Shown in pieces: positions 18,474 to 27,359 of a stretch of 64,000 nucleotides of DNA. The notes under the pieces were generated by a model. That model did no database searches. It worked only from the letters and a program-made list of their open reading frames with translations, and was not told the DNA's origin. Position 1 is the stretch's first letter; every line of letters starts with the position of its first letter. The stretch is from Erythrobacter insulae (GTDB lineage: Bacteria > Pseudomonadota > Alphaproteobacteria > Sphingomonadales > Sphingomonadaceae): contig NZ_VHJK01000001.1 of assembly GCF_007004095.1 (NCBI RefSeq), positions 2,546,501-2,610,500 of the forward strand. Reading direction: 5' to 3'. Both the position numbers and the translations under genes were made by a program.

Positions 18474-19397
18474 ATGTCGGCGACCGATCCTGCTGCCTCG
18501 ATAAAAACTCCGATCATCAATGGATTATCGGTCGACGTCGAAGACTGGTTTCAGGTCGGCGCGTTTGAAACCGTCATTGACCGCAATGATTGGGACAGTC
18601 TGAAGACACGGGTCGAAAGTAATGTGGACCGGATCATCGATCTGTTCGCACAATCCGGCGTGAAGGCGACTTTTTTCACCCTTGGTTGGGTGGCAGAACG
18701 CCATCCGGCATTGATCCGCCGGATTGCCGATGCAGGTCACGAAGTCGCCAGCCATGGGTATGACCATGCGCGGGTCTTTACATTTGACCGATCAGGATTT
18801 GCTGCGGACATTCGCAAAGCGCGCACAATCCTTGAGGACGCATCGGGTCAATCCATTACCGGATACCGCGCGCCCAGTTTCTCAATCGACCCGCGCAATT
18901 TGTGGGCTTTTGAAGAGTTGGCAGAGCAAGGCTATATCTATTCCTCCAGCGTCGCACCCATCACGCATGATCATTATGGCTGGAGAGAGGCGCCGCGTTT
19001 CGCGTTCAAGCCTGTGTCGTGGTCGCAAATGATCGAGATCCCAGTGACAACAGCAATGCTGGGCGCAAAACGGCTTGCCGCGGGCGGGGGCGGTTTCTTC
19101 CGCGTTCTGCCCTATGCCTTTTCGCGCTGGGCCATTCGTCAGGTGAATGCCCGCGACGAGCGGCCGGCGGTATTTTACTTCCACCCTTGGGAGATCGACC
19201 CCGATCAACCGCGCGTTCCCGATGCGCCGCTTCGTTCCAAATTGCGCCATTACACTGGCCTTGATCAGATGGCGGGCAAGCTGCGCGATCTGACGGGCGA
19301 GTTTGCATGGGGCCGTATGGATGCCGTGGCAAAGATAGAGGCGCGCCGAGCGCAGCCATTTTTCGTCGATAAGCCGGCCAAGGATATCGCGGCATGA
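18474..19397 (+). CDS. polysaccharide deacetylase, XrtA-associated (with DUF3473 tail)
   Basis: A 307-residue NodB-type carbohydrate esterase. Seen: the catalytic aspartates in LSVDVEDWFQ, the metal-binding histidines in EVASHGYDHARVF, and YRAPSFSID, followed by the extra C-terminal domain typical of XrtA-linked members (VFYFHPWEIDPDQPR). It probably removes N-acetyl groups from the exported polysaccharide. The protein lacks a signal peptide, so it may act in the cytoplasm or on lipid-linked intermediates. It begins two bases after the ATPase gene and overlaps the FemAB gene by four bases. Confidence 0.93.
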   Translation: MSATDPAASIKTPIINGLSVDVEDWFQVGAFETVIDRNDWDSLKTRVESNVDRIIDLFAQSGVKATFFTLGWVAERHPALIRRIADAGHEVASHGYDHARVFTFDRSGFAADIRKARTILEDASGQSITGYRAPSFSIDPRNLWAFEELAEQGYIYSSSVAPITHDHYGWREAPRFAFKPVSWSQMIEIPVTTAMLGAKRLAAGGGGFFRVLPYAFSRWAIRQVNARDERPAVFYFHPWEIDPDQPRVPDAPLRSKLRHYTGLDQMAGKLRDLTGEFAWGRMDAVAKIEARRAQPFFVDKPAKDIAA

Positions 19398-20455
19398 ATG
19401 CGCCGATGAAAATTGTCCATTCAGCGCGCGCCGTCGATCTGAATGATAATCGATGGGCTTCGCGCATTGATGAATTTGTCCGCGAACAGGGGGCCAGTGT
19501 ATTCCACCGGCCCGCCTGGCTGCGCGCTGTCGAAGCGGGCACGGGCCAGCGCGCATACGGATTTGTCACAGAACAGCTTGGCGTTATCAGCGGATGGCTA
19601 CCGCTTACCGAAGTGCGCTCTATCCTGTTCCCCAACACTCTGGTCTCAAGCGGTTTCGGCGTCGGCGGCGGCATCTGCACTGATAGCCACGAGGCAGCAA
19701 AGTCGATCGCGCAAATCGCTCGGGATCACGCGGTCCAAATGGGATTTTCAAGCATTGAGCTGCGCGGAGGAAACATTCCCGATGGCTGGCAGGTTTGGGA
19801 TGATAAACATTGCGGTTTCGAACGAGATCTGGCCGAGGATGACGAGGCAGAATTGCTCGCCATCCCACGCAAGGCCCGCGCCGAGGTTCGCAAGGGTCTC
19901 AAGAATGATCTTGAGGTGCGGGTAGGGCACGAAAAACGCGATCTGGATGCGCATTATGCGGTCTATAGCGAGAGCGTGCGAAATTTGGGCACACCTGTTT
20001 TTCCGCGCAAACTTTTCAAAGCGATGATTGATGTGTTTCCCGGCCAAGCGGATATTTTGACCGTGTTAAAACGGGGCGCGCCGATTGCCAGCGTTTTCTC
20101 ACTCTATCACGGCGGTGCGGTTCTGCCGTTCTGGGGCGGCGGAACATTGGCCGCGCGAAACGAACGCGCGAATGAACGGATGTATTACGAGCTGATGCTG
20201 CATGCGCGGCGGCAAGGCATGACACGGTTCGATTTTGGCAGGTCCAAAACCGGCAGCGGTCCTTACAATTTCAAGAAGAATTGGGGATTTGATCCGGTGC
20301 CGCTGACTTACGGACAGTGGACAGCACCGGGCGAAGCTGCACGCGATATTGATCCGACCAATGAAGCCTATAGCCGCAAGATCGACCTTTGGAAAAAGCT
20401 TCCCCTGCCGGTTGCAAATATGATCGGTCCATTGATCGCCCGTGATCTGGCCTGA
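19394..20455 (+). CDS. FemAB family protein, XrtA/PEP-CTERM system-associated
   Basis: A 353-residue FemAB-like protein with two tandem GNAT-like folds. Typical segments are the N-terminal FVREQGASVFHRPAWLRAV, the central KARAEVRKGLKNDLEV, and the C-terminal GMTRFDFGRSKTGSGPYNFKKNWGF. Family members transfer amino acids or acyl groups; in XrtA loci the role is probably amino-acylation of the polysaccharide or its carrier. It overlaps the deacetylase gene (ATGA) and is 12 bases from the glycosyltransferase gene. Confidence 0.92.
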   Translation: MNAPMKIVHSARAVDLNDNRWASRIDEFVREQGASVFHRPAWLRAVEAGTGQRAYGFVTEQLGVISGWLPLTEVRSILFPNTLVSSGFGVGGGICTDSHEAAKSIAQIARDHAVQMGFSSIELRGGNIPDGWQVWDDKHCGFERDLAEDDEAELLAIPRKARAEVRKGLKNDLEVRVGHEKRDLDAHYAVYSESVRNLGTPVFPRKLFKAMIDVFPGQADILTVLKRGAPIASVFSLYHGGAVLPFWGGGTLAARNERANERMYYELMLHARRQGMTRFDFGRSKTGSGPYNFKKNWGFDPVPLTYGQWTAPGEAARDIDPTNEAYSRKIDLWKKLPLPVANMIGPLIARDLA

Positions 20456-20467
20456 GGCTGATTGACT

Positions 20468-21694
20468 ATGGGCGAAATCCTCTTCCTCGCGCACCGCATT
20501 CCGTTTCCGCCCAATCGCGGTGACAAGATCCGCGCGCATCATTTGCTTCACAAGCTTGCTTGTATGGCGCCGGTCCATGTCGGCTGTTTCGCAGAGAATG
20601 ACGAAGACCGAGCGGGCGAGGGCGCACTTTGCGCAATTGCTGCGAGCTACAAAATCGTCAACCGGAACAAACCACTGGTTTTGGCAGGCGCCGAAGCAGT
20701 GCTGTCGGGTAAACCGGTCAGCCTGACTGCATTTCATAGCGCGCAGCTTGAAAGCTGGGTGCGTGAGACGATTGCCACACGCAATATCGCCACGATTGTG
20801 ATCTTTTCCGGGCAAATGGGTCAATACATTCCAGATGATTTTGACGGGCGTGTCGTGATTGACCTTTGTGATGTCGATAGCGCCAAATTTGAATCTTATG
20901 CCGAGGCGGGCGAGCGGGTTTGGCTGAATTCGCGTGAAGGCCGTTTACTCGCAGCTGAAGAGGCGCGGTTATGCAGACGCGCCGATACGACGATCCTGAT
21001 CAGTGATAACGAGGCCGAGCTTTTTCGAAGCCGCCTTCCCGCATCACAAGGTGCAGGCGTAACCGTTCTGGGTAACGGGATCGATGCAGACTTCTTCAAT
21101 CCTTCGCGCGTTCAACCCGATGTACAAATATCGGGCCGGCCCGGTCCGCATTTCGTGTTTACCGGACAGATGGATTACCGCCCGAATGAACAAGCGGCAT
21201 TGTGGGTCCTTGATCAATTACTGCCCGCAATACGCAGTTCGTATCCTGATGCAGAGTTTCACATTGTCGGGCGTAACCCAACGGCGAAACTGCTGGCGCG
21301 CAGCAAACAGGACGGTCTGACTATTCATGGCGAAGTGCCCGATGTGCGGCCTTTCATCGCCGCCGCCGATTGCGTGGTTGCGCCGCTGCTGATTGCGCGC
21401 GGAGTTCAGAATAAAGTGCTGGAAGCGATGGCGATGGCCCGTCCGGTGCTTGTCACACCCGAAGCAGCAACCGGTATTGCGGCAACAGATGACGCGCATT
21501 GGATGATCTGCGTTGCAGATGCACAGATCATGACCGCGCGTATGCAAACGCTCCTGGGCAGACCCCAAGCCAAATCGGCTATGGGCGAGGCTGCTCGGCA
21601 ATTTGTGGTCGATTTCCACGCCTGGGACGCAATGCTCGCACCGCTTGAAACCATGGTTGGGATCGCCGCGCAGGAGAACCGCAATGCCGCCTGA
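20468..21694 (+). CDS. glycosyltransferase, TIGR03087-type XrtA system family
   Basis: A 408-residue GT4-like glycosyltransferase of the PEP-CTERM/XrtA subfamily. The N-terminus ILFLAHRIPFPPNRGDKIRAHHLL is nearly diagnostic. The C-terminal Rossmann domain has VFTGQMDYRPNEQAALWVLD and the nucleotide-sugar site QNKVLEAMAMARPVLVT. It adds a sugar from a nucleotide donor to a growing lipid-linked glycan at the cytoplasmic face. I chose the ATG at 20468; a TTG at 20462 is possible. It is the only recognisable glycosyltransferase in this locus. Its end overlaps the xrtA start by 11 bases. Confidence 0.92.
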   Translation: MGEILFLAHRIPFPPNRGDKIRAHHLLHKLACMAPVHVGCFAENDEDRAGEGALCAIAASYKIVNRNKPLVLAGAEAVLSGKPVSLTAFHSAQLESWVRETIATRNIATIVIFSGQMGQYIPDDFDGRVVIDLCDVDSAKFESYAEAGERVWLNSREGRLLAAEEARLCRRADTTILISDNEAELFRSRLPASQGAGVTVLGNGIDADFFNPSRVQPDVQISGRPGPHFVFTGQMDYRPNEQAALWVLDQLLPAIRSSYPDAEFHIVGRNPTAKLLARSKQDGLTIHGEVPDVRPFIAAADCVVAPLLIARGVQNKVLEAMAMARPVLVTPEAATGIAATDDAHWMICVADAQIMTARMQTLLGRPQAKSAMGEAARQFVVDFHAWDAMLAPLETMVGIAAQENRNAA

Positions 21695-22721
21695 GGCATC
21701 CAATACGCAGCCATCATGGCAACAGGAAAGCGTGATGGACTATGTCCCTGAAAACTGGCGTGCGCCGCTCGGCCTGCTCGTTTTGTGCTCCGCGTTGCTG
21801 ATCTTTGTAACCGCCCGCGAATGGGGCGAGATGTTCCATCAATGGTGGAACATCGACACCTACACCCACATCTTGCTCGTTCCGCTTATTATCATCTGGC
21901 TTGTTTGGCTGCGCAATGATGATCTGATCAAGATCGCCCCTAAACCATGGATGCCCGGTCTCGCTTTGGTGGCGGCGGGCCTTGGCCTGTGGTTGGTAGG
22001 GCGGACTACCGAGATTAATCTGTTCGCTCATGCAGGCGCCGTTGGCGCGTTGCAGGCTGCGGTCGCGGCGACTTTGGGATTACGCGTAGCTTTCGCGCTG
22101 GCACTGCCGCTGGCTTTTGCAGTTTTCCTCGTTCCGTTTGGTGACGAATTGATACCGGCCTTGCAGCTGGTCACAGCAGAAATCGCCATTGCGCTTACGC
22201 ATTGGAGCGGGGTGCCTGCGGTGGTTGACGGGATATTCATCGAAACACCGGTCGGCCTGTTCATCGTGGCGGAGGCGTGTTCGGGGGTTAAATTTCTTGT
22301 CGCGATGGTCACGCTATCTGTGCTGGTCAGCTTTACCCGTTTTGACAGCTGGAGCAGGCGCGCGGCCTTTATCGCGGCCTCGATCATCATTCCCATTATT
22401 GCCAACGGTATCCGCGCTTGGGGCACGATCTATATCGCGCAAAGCCAAGGCGTCGAGTTCGCAGCGGGCTTTGATCACATTTTCTATGGGTGGATATTCT
22501 TCGCGCTCGTCGTTGTCATTCTGATCGCAGGCGCGTGGCGGTTTTTCGAACGCGAACCGGATGATTATGGGTGGACCGCAGATGATCTTTCCACGTGGGA
22601 TCTGCTGGCTCGCGCTGAACGGCGTTCGCCGAGCATTTCCGCGACAGCAGGAGCGATTGCTGCGATGGCATTTGCCGCCGCGATGCTGGCTGTGATTGTC
22701 GCCCCGATGGCAATCGGCTAG
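21684..22721 (+). CDS. xrtA: exosortase A (XrtA)
   Basis: XrtA is an integral membrane cysteine protease/transpeptidase that recognises C-terminal PEP-CTERM signals. The 345-residue protein has about eight hydrophobic helices. The catalytic residues are visible: Cys199 in AEACSGVKF, Arg244 in NGIRAWG and His265 in FDHIFYGW. After residue 290 come a soluble segment and one more hydrophobic helix (about 318-342), then it stops. Many XrtA proteins continue at this point into an EpsI (DUF3485) domain, which is absent here. The ATG at 21684 has AGGAG seven bases upstream and overlaps the glycosyltransferase gene. Confidence 0.94.
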   Translation: MPPEASNTQPSWQQESVMDYVPENWRAPLGLLVLCSALLIFVTAREWGEMFHQWWNIDTYTHILLVPLIIIWLVWLRNDDLIKIAPKPWMPGLALVAAGLGLWLVGRTTEINLFAHAGAVGALQAAVAATLGLRVAFALALPLAFAVFLVPFGDELIPALQLVTAEIAIALTHWSGVPAVVDGIFIETPVGLFIVAEACSGVKFLVAMVTLSVLVSFTRFDSWSRRAAFIAASIIIPIIANGIRAWGTIYIAQSQGVEFAAGFDHIFYGWIFFALVVVILIAGAWRFFEREPDDYGWTADDLSTWDLLARAERRSPSISATAGAIAAMAFAAAMLAVIVAPMAIG

Positions 22722-22730
22722 GCGCGCAAT

Positions 22731-24629
22731 ATGTGCGGAATCGCCGGAATCTTTCACGCTGAAACGCCGAAGCCGGTCGATCCTGTTCGGGTCGAACGGA
22801 TGTGCGATGCCATGGTCCACCGCGGACCGGATGGAGCAGGCGTGTGGACAGATCACGGCGTCGGACTTGGTCACCGCCGATTGTCCATCATCGATCTTGA
22901 AGGATCACCGCAGCCGATGCATTCGGCCAATGGTCGTGCGGTGATTGTTTTCAACGGTGAGATCTACAATTTCCGCGAGCTACGCCGCGAATTGGAAAAA
23001 GACGGGGCACAGTTCCGCACCCAAGGCGATACAGAAATGATTCTGGCCGCGTGGCAGCGTTGGGGCACCGCGTGTCTCGAAAAACTGCACGGTATGTTCG
23101 CGTTTGCGCTGTATGATCTGGACAAGCGGCAATTGTTTCTTGCGCGGGACCGGTTCGGGGTAAAACCGATGTTCCTTGCGCGATTGTCCGATGGCAGCAT
23201 CGCGTTTGCCTCTGAGCTGAAAGGGCTGCTTGCGCACCCGCAATTGCGGCGCAAGGCCGATCCGGCCGCGCTCGAAGCTTATATGACATGGGGCTATGTT
23301 CCTGACACGCACTCGATCCTGTCCGGTGTCGAGAAACTTCCTGCGGGTCATTTCATGTTGCTCGAACAGGGCAAGAAACCCGAAGGTTCCAAACAGTGGT
23401 GGGATATAGATTTCACCAACCGTAAAAGCGGCAATGAAGCTGATTTATCAGCCGAGCTTGTCCATTTGATGCGTGATGCTGTGCAATCACGAATGGTTTC
23501 GGATGTTCCGTTGGGGGCGTTCCTTTCGGGCGGGGTCGATTCCTCCAGCGTGGTGGCGTTGATGAGCGAGGCGAGTGCCGATCCAGTCCGGACATGCTCG
23601 ATAGGCTTTGATGTCGCAGGGCTTGATGAGACCACGTATGCGCGGCAAATCGCGGATAAATTCAACACCGATCACACCGCGCGAACTGTCGGCCAAGATG
23701 ATTTTGGTGCGATTGACCAATTGGCGGCGATGTTTGACGAACCGTTTGCCGATGCCTCTGCTCTGCCGACGTGGCGCGTGTGCGCTCTGGCAAAGGAAAA
23801 GGTGACTGTTGCGCTGTCGGGCGATGGCGCGGATGAAGCCTTTGCGGGGTACCGCAGACAGGTGTTTCATCACAACGAAGAACGCGTCCGGTCCATGCTG
23901 CCAACCGGGCTTCGTGAAACGGTATTCGGAACCCTCGGACGGGTCTGGCCCAAAGCTGACTGGGCCCCGCAAAAATTCAGAGCAAAATCTACGTTTCTCG
24001 CGCTCGCAGCAAGCGGCGAGGAAGGGTATGCCAGCGGCCTTTCGGTGGCCACTCCGCAGCAGCGCCGGACCCTTTATTCAGACGCCTTTGCCGCTTCACT
24101 CGGGGGATTTCGCGCTGAGGATGAAGTGATCGAATTGATGCGCGGTGCGCCTGCACAAAGCGGATTGGACCGCGCGCAATATGCCGATCTGAAATTCTGG
24201 ATGCCTGGCGATATTCTGACCAAGGTCGATCGGACCAGCATGGCGGTGAGCCTTGAAGCGCGCGAGCCGCTGCTCGATCACAGACTGGTTGAATTCGCGG
24301 CGCAGCTTCCGGAAAATATGCGGGTAAAAGGCAGCACCGGCAAATATCTCCTTAAAAAGAGTATGGAACGGTATCTTCCCGGCGATATTCTGTATCGCCC
24401 GAAACAGGGTTTTGTAACACCGATCGCCGATTGGTTTCGGGGGCCTTTGGCAAAAGAGGCGCGGCAGGTCGCAGAAAGCTCTGCGTTGGCGCAAACGGGC
24501 TGGTTCAAACCGCAAGAGGTGGCTGACCTGGCCGATGCCCATGTCGCTGGCCGTAGCGATAATTCCAGAATTCTCTGGCAAATTTTGATGCTGGATCGCT
24601 CCATCACCCGGCTTGGTATTACCGGCTAA
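22731..24629 (+). CDS. XrtA/PEP-CTERM system amidotransferase (asparagine synthase-like)
   Basis: A 632-residue class II glutamine amidotransferase fused to an asparagine-synthase domain. The nucleophile Cys2 is exposed as MCGIAGIFH, and the GATase domain runs to about residue 190 (with GHRRLSIIDLEG and FNGEIYNFRELR). The ATP-pyrophosphatase loop is LSGGVDSSSVVAL, with LSGDGADEAFAGYRR further on. In XrtA loci this type probably amidates a uronic acid or similar sugar rather than making asparagine (inferred from context). It starts nine bases after xrtA and is the last gene of the run. Confidence 0.92.
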   Translation: MCGIAGIFHAETPKPVDPVRVERMCDAMVHRGPDGAGVWTDHGVGLGHRRLSIIDLEGSPQPMHSANGRAVIVFNGEIYNFRELRRELEKDGAQFRTQGDTEMILAAWQRWGTACLEKLHGMFAFALYDLDKRQLFLARDRFGVKPMFLARLSDGSIAFASELKGLLAHPQLRRKADPAALEAYMTWGYVPDTHSILSGVEKLPAGHFMLLEQGKKPEGSKQWWDIDFTNRKSGNEADLSAELVHLMRDAVQSRMVSDVPLGAFLSGGVDSSSVVALMSEASADPVRTCSIGFDVAGLDETTYARQIADKFNTDHTARTVGQDDFGAIDQLAAMFDEPFADASALPTWRVCALAKEKVTVALSGDGADEAFAGYRRQVFHHNEERVRSMLPTGLRETVFGTLGRVWPKADWAPQKFRAKSTFLALAASGEEGYASGLSVATPQQRRTLYSDAFAASLGGFRAEDEVIELMRGAPAQSGLDRAQYADLKFWMPGDILTKVDRTSMAVSLEAREPLLDHRLVEFAAQLPENMRVKGSTGKYLLKKSMERYLPGDILYRPKQGFVTPIADWFRGPLAKEARQVAESSALAQTGWFKPQEVADLADAHVAGRSDNSRILWQILMLDRSITRLGITG

Positions 24630-24668
24630 AGCCTGTTTCATTTGTTTCAAAAACTGCGCCCGATCAAG

Positions 24669-24680
24669 CTCACTTGTGAG
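24669..24680. promoter_or_regulatory. short palindrome upstream of RpfF-like gene
   Basis: A 12-base inverted repeat, CTCAC-TT-GTGAG, in the 199-base A/T-rich gap between the amidotransferase and crotonase genes, about 150 bases before the crotonase start. It is short enough to be chance, but this is the only clear dyad in the gap and could be an operator. No convincing -35/-10 pair was found. Confidence 0.2.
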
Positions 24681-24828
24681 TCAGCTTGTTGGATAAGTGT
24701 AAAATAGTAATTGCCAACCGACTCCAACCTCGCTTACCATCAAGTCTACAAGAGCCTAAAATAGGCCAGTCGCACGTTTGCTGACGAGGAACAGCTTTCG
24801 AAAATCGGGTTGTATTGGAGTGAGCATT

Positions 24829-25752
24829 ATGGATAGCGGCGCTAATCGTGCGGTTCCATTGACTGACGTAGAAGAATTATACGCAGAAAGCGCGCTTCAC
24901 GCGTCCATCCCTCAGGAACTTTTCTCATTACAAGAACTCGACGTCTTGTACGACGACACCACCGCAACTCTTTGGTCTTATATGAGCCCTGAGGGGCGGC
25001 CCAGCTTTACTCCGGCGATGCTCAATGATTTTGAGCAATGGCAGCAATTGATCGGGCAGGGCTTCGGGCCCGACAAAGTGCCTCTGCGGTATCTTGTGCT
25101 CGGCAGCCGGGCCGATGATGTGTTCTGCTTTGGCGGCGATCTTGATCTGTTTCAGCAGTTGATCCGCGAGCGCGATAGAGCAGGGTTGGTGCATTACGGG
25201 CATCGGTGTTGCGCTATTCTTGACCGGAATATTCGTACGCTCGATATCCCGATGCTGACGATTGGCTTGGTTCAGGGAACGGCGCTGGGCGGTGGTTTCG
25301 AGGCCTTGTTGTCGTTTGATTTCATCATTGCAGAACGTCAGGCGACGTTTGGTCTGCCAGAGATTATGTTTGGTCTGTATCCCGGAATGGGCGCACACGC
25401 ATTGCTGTCTCGCAAATTAGGCAGCGCCATGGCTGACCGAATTATCCTTTCAAATGAGACTTATACGGCTGAACAAATGTACGATATGGGCATTGTTCAC
25501 GCTTTGGCTGAGCCGGGTGACGGTCTGAACGCGACGCGCGATTTCATCAAAAAGTCCGAGCGCCGCCACGGCGGTCTGGTTGGTGCGCGCCAGGCAACCA
25601 AGCGCGTGTGGCAATTGGAGCTGGCTGAGCTCAATAAGATCACAGAAATGTGGGCCGACACGGCGCTTCAATTGCGCGAGCAAGACCTGAAGGTGATGAG
25701 CCGTCTGGTTGCGGCTCAAGCCCGGTTGGCAGAACGTATTGCCGCGGCTTGA
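24829..25752 (+). CDS. crotonase-family protein resembling DSF synthase RpfF
   Basis: A 307-residue crotonase. It looks closer to RpfF, which makes the cis-2-unsaturated fatty acid signal DSF from acyl-ACP, than to housekeeping enoyl-CoA hydratases. The core GTALGGGFEALLSFDFIIAE and GLPEIMFGLYPGMGAH place two glutamates at 158 and 178, the same 20-residue spacing as the catalytic Glu141/Glu161 pair of Xanthomonas RpfF. About 80 residues precede the crotonase fold, as in RpfF, and YTAEQMYDMGIVHAL fits too. GGAG precedes the ATG at 24829; a GTG at 24820 is possible. No rpfC/rpfG partner is nearby. Function inferred. Confidence 0.75.
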   Translation: MDSGANRAVPLTDVEELYAESALHASIPQELFSLQELDVLYDDTTATLWSYMSPEGRPSFTPAMLNDFEQWQQLIGQGFGPDKVPLRYLVLGSRADDVFCFGGDLDLFQQLIRERDRAGLVHYGHRCCAILDRNIRTLDIPMLTIGLVQGTALGGGFEALLSFDFIIAERQATFGLPEIMFGLYPGMGAHALLSRKLGSAMADRIILSNETYTAEQMYDMGIVHALAEPGDGLNATRDFIKKSERRHGGLVGARQATKRVWQLELAELNKITEMWADTALQLREQDLKVMSRLVAAQARLAERIAAA

Positions 25753-25758
25753 TGCGGG

Positions 25759-26880
25759 TTAACCCTCCGCCCCGTGTCCCAGAGCCATATATTCGTCGCT
25801 TTGCATTTCATTGAGGCGGCTCGCCGTTCGCTGAAATTCAAAACTTCCGTCGCCTGCCGGATATAAATCATCGGGCAGGGAGGCTGCGGTCGCGAACAGT
25901 TTGACCCGCTGCTCATACAGGGCGTCGATCAGTTTGGTGAACCGGATCGCCTCGTTGCGTTTTTCAGGGCTCATGATCGGTATGCCGACCAGAAACACAG
26001 TATGAAACTCGCGCGCGATCGCGAGGTAATCAGCTGCTCCGCGATTTTCACTACACAGCTTTTTAAAGCTGAACACTGCCACGCCTTTAAGAGCTTTGGG
26101 CACATGAAGTGTGCGGCCTCCACCAAGGTCGAGTTCACCAGTGGGAACATTCGCCGCATCTTCAGGTGCGAAATCGGTCAGACGGAAAAACGCTTCGCGG
26201 ACTTTGTTGGTTGCCGGTTCACCAATCGGCGTATGCCAAGTCGCCAGGCCGCCGATCCGGTCAAGTCGGTAATCCATCGGACCATTCAACTCGACCACAT
26301 CCATCTCGCTCTCAACCAGATCGATAAAGGGTAGGAATAGCGAACGATTCAGCCCGTCTTTATACAAATCGCGAGGCGGGCGATTGGAGGTGGTGACAAT
26401 AACCGTTCCAGACGCCATCAATGCAGTGAAGAAACGGCCCATGATCGCCGCATCGGCGGTGTTCGTGACGACCATCTCATCAAAGGCAAGACACCGCGTA
26501 TCCGCGGCCATACTTAGCGCGACCGAAGTAAGCGGATCGTCACGTTTGGCTTTGCGTGCCTTTGTGATCAACGCGTCAACTTCCAGCATAAAAGCGTGAA
26601 AGTGCACGCGGCGCTTTTGTTCAAGGTCAAGAGTTTCGACAAACAAGTCCATCAGCATCGATTTTCCGCGTCCGACGCCGCCCCACATATACACGCCGCG
26701 CGGGTCTGGTTTGCCGGTTGCGGTCCCCGTCAGCCGTTCAAACCAACTGCGTTTAGGTGGCCCTGCTTCCAATTCGTCTTGAAGTCGATGGAGCCGTTCG
26801 ACAGCGATTCTTTGCGCCGGATCGGGTTTAAGCTGGCCATCCGCAATAAGCTGCGCATACCGATCGAGCATCTTGGCCAT
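25759..26880 (-). CDS. zapE: cell division ATPase ZapE (AFG1-like)
   Basis: A 373-residue P-loop ATPase of the ZapE/AFG1 family, which associates with the Z ring and, in mitochondria, with membrane protein quality control. Seen: GVYMWGGVGRGKSMLMDLF (Walker A, near residue 65), FHAFMLEVD, RCLAFDEMVVTNTADAAIMGRFF (Walker B), and VTTSNRPPRDLYKDGLNR (sensor). The length is typical. It converges with the crotonase gene with six bases between stops, and its start overlaps the upstream thioesterase gene by one base. Confidence 0.94.
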   Translation of the reverse strand: MAKMLDRYAQLIADGQLKPDPAQRIAVERLHRLQDELEAGPPKRSWFERLTGTATGKPDPRGVYMWGGVGRGKSMLMDLFVETLDLEQKRRVHFHAFMLEVDALITKARKAKRDDPLTSVALSMAADTRCLAFDEMVVTNTADAAIMGRFFTALMASGTVIVTTSNRPPRDLYKDGLNRSLFLPFIDLVESEMDVVELNGPMDYRLDRIGGLATWHTPIGEPATNKVREAFFRLTDFAPEDAANVPTGELDLGGGRTLHVPKALKGVAVFSFKKLCSENRGAADYLAIAREFHTVFLVGIPIMSPEKRNEAIRFTKLIDALYEQRVKLFATAASLPDDLYPAGDGSFEFQRTASRLNEMQSDEYMALGHGAEG

Positions 26881-27356
26881 TAGCCGTTTTTGCGCGGGGT
26901 AAACTTGCGGATAATCCCGCTAAAGGCCGCAACGCAATCGTCACCTTGGACAACTTCTCCGCGAACAAACACAAGTTTCCCGGTTTCGCGCACGATACCG
27001 GTCAGCGCATCCAGTGGCCGCGTAGGGTCACCGCCACCGACAAATTGGGTGGAAAGCTCCAGTGATACCGAAGGACCGGCATTGCCGTTTCCGATCACAT
27101 GCATTGTCGTAAACATCGAAATATCAATCAGGCCCAGCGTCACTGCGCCATGAATTATCCCTTGCAGATTTTCATGGCGGCGTTCGGGAAACATCCGCAG
27201 ACGGCATTTTTCGCCGCCGCGGCTGGTTTCACGGCGGGTGATGAGTTTGCCCATCACCGCCCCGTTAAACAGGCTGTCATCCTTGAGATTCCAGTGATGC
27301 CAACCGGGGTTCTCCGGGTCTGGCAAATGGTCAAATACGTCGTCTGACAGCGCCAC
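26880..27356 (-). CDS. PaaI-type hotdog-fold thioesterase
   Basis: A 158-residue hotdog-fold protein of the PaaI/YdiI thioesterase group, which hydrolyses acyl- or aroyl-CoA thioesters. The conserved ENLQGIIHGAVTLGLIDISM gives the usual histidine-glycine catalytic stretch, and SLELSTQFVGGG the paired strand. Substrate unknown. It lies three bases after sdhB and directly before zapE, all minus strand, so the three probably form one transcript. Confidence 0.85.
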   Translation of the reverse strand: MALSDDVFDHLPDPENPGWHHWNLKDDSLFNGAVMGKLITRRETSRGGEKCRLRMFPERRHENLQGIIHGAVTLGLIDISMFTTMHVIGNGNAGPSVSLELSTQFVGGGDPTRPLDALTGIVRETGKLVFVRGEVVQGDDCVAAFSGIIRKFTPRKNG

Positions 27357-27359
27357 CGA

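Noticed and set aside
21603-21683. Longer N-terminus for exosortase A
   Set aside because: The extra 27 residues would be read from within the glycosyltransferase gene; ATG 21684 has a good AGGAG at correct spacing.
22731-24629. Housekeeping asparagine synthetase AsnB
   Set aside because: Domain content fits, but the position at the end of the XrtA run and the sequence style point to the XrtA-associated amidotransferase subfamily.
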